Below, in pieces: positions 50,809 through 53,875 of a DNA stretch of 53,875 nucleotides. Position 1 is the first letter of the stretch. Every line of letters starts with the position of its first letter. The DNA lies in assembly GCA_030432925.1 (NCBI GenBank), contig JAUILT010000007.1:1-53875 (forward strand), read 5' to 3'. The position numbers were made by a program, and so were the translations under genes. A model generated the notes under the pieces. The model ran no database searches. It worked only from the letters and a program-made list of their open reading frames with translations, and had not been told where the DNA came from. The stretch comes from Bdellovibrionia bacterium. Its GTDB lineage: Bacteria; Bdellovibrionota; Bdellovibrionia; Bdellovibrionales; UBA1609.

Positions 50809-51118
50809 ACTTCCAATTGTATCACAGGCCTTCGGTCATTAGATACTCCACAGGTCATTAAAAGGTTATAGACTTAAAGCCTGGTAATGAGAGTAAAAAT
50901 GGGCCATGTACCAAATTGAGTCATAACTCCGTGGATCGCACCCTTTCGACGTTACGCGGCATTGATTTGGAGAAAAATGCTCTGTTCATTTCTGCAAACA
51001 TATGGTCTAAGGGGTTCGTTAGTTACCCAAGTGGTGACTCGCACTGTACAAATTAAATGGTTATTGGGTTTCATTCGTTGAGGGCCAATAACGACTATTC
51101 AAAATTTATGGAGGTGGA
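50809..51118. other. 310-base intergenic region
   Basis: It lies between the divergent pilin and small secreted protein genes. I see no ORF or RNA gene. It contains an eight-base inverted repeat, GTTATTGG/CCAATAAC, at 51060-51092 with a 17-base spacer. The GGAGGTGG ribosome binding site of the next gene ends the region. Confidence 0.5.
51060..51092. promoter_or_regulatory. Inverted repeat upstream of a secreted protein gene
   Basis: GTTATTGG (51060-51067) and CCAATAAC (51085-51092) are perfect inverted eight-base arms about 27 bases upstream of ATG 51119. It could be a dimeric regulator site or an RNA hairpin in the leader. There is no second copy to support either, so the call is tentative. 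Confidence 0.3.
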
Positions 51119-51607
51119 ATGAAACAAATTATTCAAACCATAATTATGGCTCATTTTGTATTTTCTGTGAACGCATATGCACAAAATATTTCTTCTGATT
51201 TTAAGCTTGATAAAAAAGCACCCAACTCTGAAGGCTGTTTTAGCGAACTGACACTTTCTTATGATGAGACGGATAAGGTTCTTCAGTTTTCAAAAGCATT
51301 CGGTGATGGATCTTCGATTATTTATTCTGACTATTACTTTACTCAAATCAACGATCCAAAGTTTGCATCTTATTACTATGGAGCTACGGGAGCCTCATAC
51401 AGTTCTTGGGAAGAAAATCAGTTCACTAAGAGCAGTAATAATATTTTTGCATTTAAGTCTTTAGTGCAGCATAGAGGCTTTGGTTCAAACGGGTTGATTC
51501 GGGAGTTTCAACTCCTATTGAACGGCGAAGAAATGTACTTTTCGGATGTAATAACTATTTCCAACCCGGATTCACAAATAGAATGCTATTATCGTAAGAG
51601 TTATTAA
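51119..51607 (+). CDS. Small secreted protein of unknown function
   Basis: I do not recognise this family. A signal peptide (IIMAHFVFSVNAYA, cut before QNISSDF) precedes a beta-rich mature part of about 140 residues. The mature part has two cysteines (SEGCFSEL and QIECYYRK) placed at its two ends, probably paired. It is rich in Tyr and Ser (YYFTQ, KFASYYYGATGASYSSW). GGAGGTGG precedes the ATG. The 218 bases that follow hold no gene but lead into the Fic operator. Confidence 0.7.
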   Translation: MKQIIQTIIMAHFVFSVNAYAQNISSDFKLDKKAPNSEGCFSELTLSYDETDKVLQFSKAFGDGSSIIYSDYYFTQINDPKFASYYYGATGASYSSWEENQFTKSSNNIFAFKSLVQHRGFGSNGLIREFQLLLNGEEMYFSDVITISNPDSQIECYYRKSY

Positions 51608-51795
51608 ATCTCAGCTCTTGGGCTTGGGAGAGAAGAGAGTCAGTGTCATCTAGTCCCAGTATCTCAGATTTTTATTGGGGTATTGGGGTCTAGCAGGTCT
51701 ATTTTCATCCTTTTTTAGCTTTGTAGCGATATCCACTGGAATCCCAGAGGCTACTTCACGATCTTTTTCTAGGCAATACGGAGCTCTTACTTTCT

Positions 51796-51823
51796 TTTGA
51801 TAGTATCATATGATACTATCAAA
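51796..51823. promoter_or_regulatory. Perfect 28-bp palindrome in front of the Fic gene (probable operator)
   Basis: The sequence TTTGATAGTATCAT is followed directly by its exact complement ATGATACTATCAAA, centred between 51809 and 51810. It ends two bases before the fic ATG at 51826, so it covers the normal ribosome-binding position, where no Shine-Dalgarno sequence is visible. A dimeric repressor bound here would block transcription or translation start. The C-terminal helical part of the Fic protein is a candidate binder. Confidence 0.75.
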
Positions 51824-51825
51824 GC

Positions 51826-52818
51826 ATGAAGCCTCCATATAATATTACCAATAAAATCATAAACTTAATAGCCAAAATCACTGAGGAGCTGGGAAAAATC
51901 GAGGGGAATAAATGGGTTTCACCTGGGCCCAAGTTAAGAAAACAAAATAGGATTAAAACCATTCAGGCCACATTGGCCATCGAAGGAGGTACTTTAACTA
52001 TAGATCAGATTACGGCAGTCCTTGAAGGTAAAAAAGTTTTTGGATCTAAAGAAGAGATTATTGAAGTTCAAAATGCAATTGAGCTTTATGAGGGTTTACT
52101 TTCTTATAAGCCCTACTTAGTGAAAGACTTTCTTCGGGCCCATAAAAAGCTGATGGCAAAGCTTGTTGAATCAAATGGAGTGTTTCGAGATAAAAATGTA
52201 GGAGTACTAAAGGGGAGTAAAGTTTCTCATGTGGCTCCTAAGCCAAGATTAGTTCCTGAACTTATCGAAAACCTTTTTAAGTGGGCCAAGTCTGAAAAAG
52301 AACTCCATTCACTTATTAAGTCTTGTATTCTTCACTATGAAATTGAATTCATTCATCCCTTTGAAGATGGCAACGGGCGAATGGGAAGATTTTGGCAGAC
52401 TGTAGTGCTTGCAGGATATGATCCTATCTTTGCTTATCTACCAATTGAGTCCTTAATAAAAGATAATCAAAAAAAATATTATAATACTTTAGAGAAATGC
52501 GACAGAGCAGGAAACTGCACTGAGTTTATAGAATTTACTTTAAATTTAATTTTAAAGTCATTAAAAGAGTTTTCAGAAAATCTCTCTGGCCTAGTTGTGG
52601 ATTCATCTGGGCGGCTTGAGAAGGCAAAGAGTTTCTTTGGAGATAAGCGCTTTTCTCGAAAAGACTATATAACTTATTTTAAGAATATTTCCTCGGCGAC
52701 AGCAAGTCGGGATTTAAAACAAGGTGTTAGTGATGAAATTCTTAAAAAAGAAGGAAAAGCTAATCAGACAAAATATCGATTTAAGAGCATCGAGACGAAA
52801 TATTGCACGGGAAACTAA
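51826..52818 (+). CDS. Fic-domain protein, class II (N-terminal inhibitory motif)
   Basis: This is a Fic-type AMP- or phosphoryl-transferase of 330 residues. The catalytic loop is HPFEDGNGRMGR at 177-188, fully canonical (HPFxDGNGRxxR). The N-terminal inhibitory motif is TLAIEG (residues 49-54, T-x3-E-G), the class II autoinhibition pattern. The N-terminal Fic cap helices precede it. The C-terminal 70 residues (FSRKDYITYFKNISSATASR) look like a winged-helix DNA-binding domain. The gene is preceded by a perfect palindrome and stands alone without an antitoxin gene, as expected for class II. Target proteins are unknown. Confidence 0.93.
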   Translation: MKPPYNITNKIINLIAKITEELGKIEGNKWVSPGPKLRKQNRIKTIQATLAIEGGTLTIDQITAVLEGKKVFGSKEEIIEVQNAIELYEGLLSYKPYLVKDFLRAHKKLMAKLVESNGVFRDKNVGVLKGSKVSHVAPKPRLVPELIENLFKWAKSEKELHSLIKSCILHYEIEFIHPFEDGNGRMGRFWQTVVLAGYDPIFAYLPIESLIKDNQKKYYNTLEKCDRAGNCTEFIEFTLNLILKSLKEFSENLSGLVVDSSGRLEKAKSFFGDKRFSRKDYITYFKNISSATASRDLKQGVSDEILKKEGKANQTKYRFKSIETKYCTGN

Positions 52819-52869
52819 TTTTTTAAAATTCAGCCGCACGAAATCTAAGACCAGAGACTACTACATTAA

Positions 52870-53163
52870 TTAAAGGCACTCATATTCAACTTCTGCAATC
52901 GCTGACATCGGCGGGTTTGGTGATGAAATAGAATACTCTATAGATCTAACTTCAAAGTTCTCTCCTCCACAAAGATCGACAACTTCAGAGAGGGCATCTT
53001 TTAGAGCCTCAAGCTCGGCACTTTTTTGACCAATAATATTGGCAACTTTAGAATGCGTTAAAAAATAACTAGCTTCACCTACCGCTATTTCTTCATTAGC
53101 CAAGGCTGAGTTCGATAAAAATAAACCAGTACCACAAATATATACTATTAAAAATTTTTTCAT
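52870..53163 (-). CDS. Small secreted protein (about 97 aa)
   Basis: I do not recognise it. The signal peptide MKKFLIVYICGTGLFLSNSALA is followed by a short mature part of about 75 residues: NEEIAVGEASYFLTHSKVAN, an amphipathic helix (KSAELEALKDALSEVVDLCG) and a beta-rich end (AIAEVEYECL). Two cysteines may pair. ATG 53163 follows GGAG; the ORF-track start is a TTG four codons earlier. It lies downstream of and convergent with fic, with no evident link. Confidence 0.65.
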   Translation of the reverse strand: MKKFLIVYICGTGLFLSNSALANEEIAVGEASYFLTHSKVANIIGQKSAELEALKDALSEVVDLCGGENFEVRSIEYSISSPNPPMSAIAEVEYECL

Positions 53164-53499
53164 TTTCTTCTCCAAAAGTTTGTAAAGTTCAAAACTTTGT
53201 CTCTAGAAGAGAATTAACTCAATTTATATATAAATAGAAATAGAAAAATTAGTTTTTTGTGATAGTTAATTTTTATGCTTAAAAAATAAAAGAGTCCTAT
53301 CTAGACCAACTGTATATAAACCCCAATTATTCTCAGTACGGAAAACAAATGTCTAAAGCCCCAGATTGCTCAAATAAACGGAGACTTAGCTGACCAAACA
53401 ACATTTTTCTGAGTAATAGTCTGTACTTTCATGAAATCATTCATGATTCAAGTCCCATCCCCGAAGCTAGTCAAATCACCATCTGGAGATTCAAAAGTT
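53164..53499. other. AT-rich intergenic region of about 336 bases
   Basis: It lies between the small secreted protein start and the HNH gene end. I see no ORF, tRNA or long repeat. A short inverted element AAAGTTCAAAACTTT lies near 53187 in front of the small secreted gene. The rest is AT-rich promoter-like DNA. Confidence 0.4.
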
Positions 53500-53875
53500 C
53501 TATATTTCCATACTTGGAAAGTCTTGCTTTATACCGATCCGGTTTGAATTTGCCCCTTTCATTTGGTTGTGAGCTGAGCATAGGATTTGGAGATTTTCTG
53601 GCTCAGCACCTCCGCCCCTCGCGACGGGAATGCAATGATCAACTTGTAGAAAATGGGTGGATTCACAACCTGGGAACTCACATTTGTCCTTGGATTTCTG
53701 CAATAGATGGTTTCTTAATCTTTGGCTCACAAAACGAGGGTTCTTGGACTTGGATTTCTTAAAGTCGACGTTTTCAAAACGTTTGAGTTCTTTATCAATC
53801 ATTTGTTCTAGCAAATCGTTGAAATTTCCCTGATGACTTTTCAGCATCTTAAGTCTTTCCAGCTTTTTATTTTGT
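53500..53875 (-). CDS. HNH endonuclease family protein (5' partial)
   Basis: This has an HNH-type nuclease domain: CEFPGCESTHFLQVDHCIPV followed by ARGGGAEPENLQILCSAHN. The zinc cysteines CxxxxC and CxxH, the central VDH and the closing CSAHN are all present. The catalytic domain is near the end of the 115-residue ORF. The frame stays open beyond the listed start to the window edge (residues before Met read KLERLK). Therefore the true start and probably a longer N-terminal region are outside the window. Such proteins occur in many copies in Bdellovibrio-like genomes, an expectation from general knowledge, not tested here. Confidence 0.85.
   Translation of the reverse strand, partial: QNKKLERLKMLKSHQGNFNDLLEQMIDKELKRFENVDFKKSKSKNPRFVSQRLRNHLLQKSKDKCEFPGCESTHFLQVDHCIPVARGGGAEPENLQILCSAHNQMKGANSNRIGIKQDFPSMEI

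Overview
The window reads like a chromosomal segment of a Gram-negative bacterium from the Bdellovibrionota (Bdellovibrio-like). This is an inference from gene content, not a database result. The signs are many secreted lipoproteins and signal-peptide proteins of unknown function, type IV pilus parts (PilT and a pilin), acidic ScpA/ScpB, a mid-40s percent GC impression, dense packing on both strands, and no rRNA, tRNA, prophage or CRISPR array that I could find. Both edges cut a gene: scpA on the left and an HNH protein on the right. || Layout. 1-3.6 kb: scpA (5' cut), scpB, and a two-gene membrane unit ending in an HTTM-domain protein. A 167-bp element with perfect 36-bp terminal inverted repeats (3658-3824) lies between convergent genes and supplies the stop codon of the FAD-dependent oxidoreductase. 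5.4-8.2 kb: phosphatidylserine decarboxylase, ferredoxin, release factor 3. 8.3-12.9 kb: a tight operon of a CxxCH lipoprotein, a RimB-like protease, RimK, an AstE/aspartoacylase-like protein and a class IV aminotransferase. 12.9-19.2 kb: cytidine deaminase, a DUF493 protein, an AP2-domain protein with a decayed HNH part, rhomboid, PilT, a GYF_2/TPR membrane protein and ArfB. 19.4-27 kb: surface or secreted proteins, including two lipoproteins sharing a C-terminal module and a protein built on an eight-unit 39-bp tandem repeat, plus a histidine kinase. 27-31 kb: oligoribonuclease, alpha carbonic anhydrase, and a DUF1538 membrane protein followed by two PII-like proteins. || 31.3-38.5 kb holds the most system-like unit. 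Eight genes are joined mostly by ATGA-type overlaps: SDR, luciferase-like monooxygenase, lipoprotein, aldehyde dehydrogenase of the aminomuconate-semialdehyde type, a catalytic and a non-catalytic LigB-type extradiol dioxygenase subunit, an asparaginase-like enzyme and a RidA-family deaminase. Together they resemble an aminophenol-type meta-cleavage route with extra, unexplained enzymes. || 38.5-41.8 kb, minus strand: PHP phosphoesterase, OlsB-like and OlsA-like acyltransferases and arginase. This fits ornithine-lipid synthesis with a built-in ornithine supply. 42-50.8 kb: a large lipoprotein, a metallopeptidase, a 1220-residue protein with two GT2 domains flanking a CxxxCxxC radical-SAM-like part, an SH3 lipoprotein and a pilin. 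51-53.9 kb: small secreted proteins, a class II Fic protein behind a perfect 28-bp palindrome, and the cut HNH gene.
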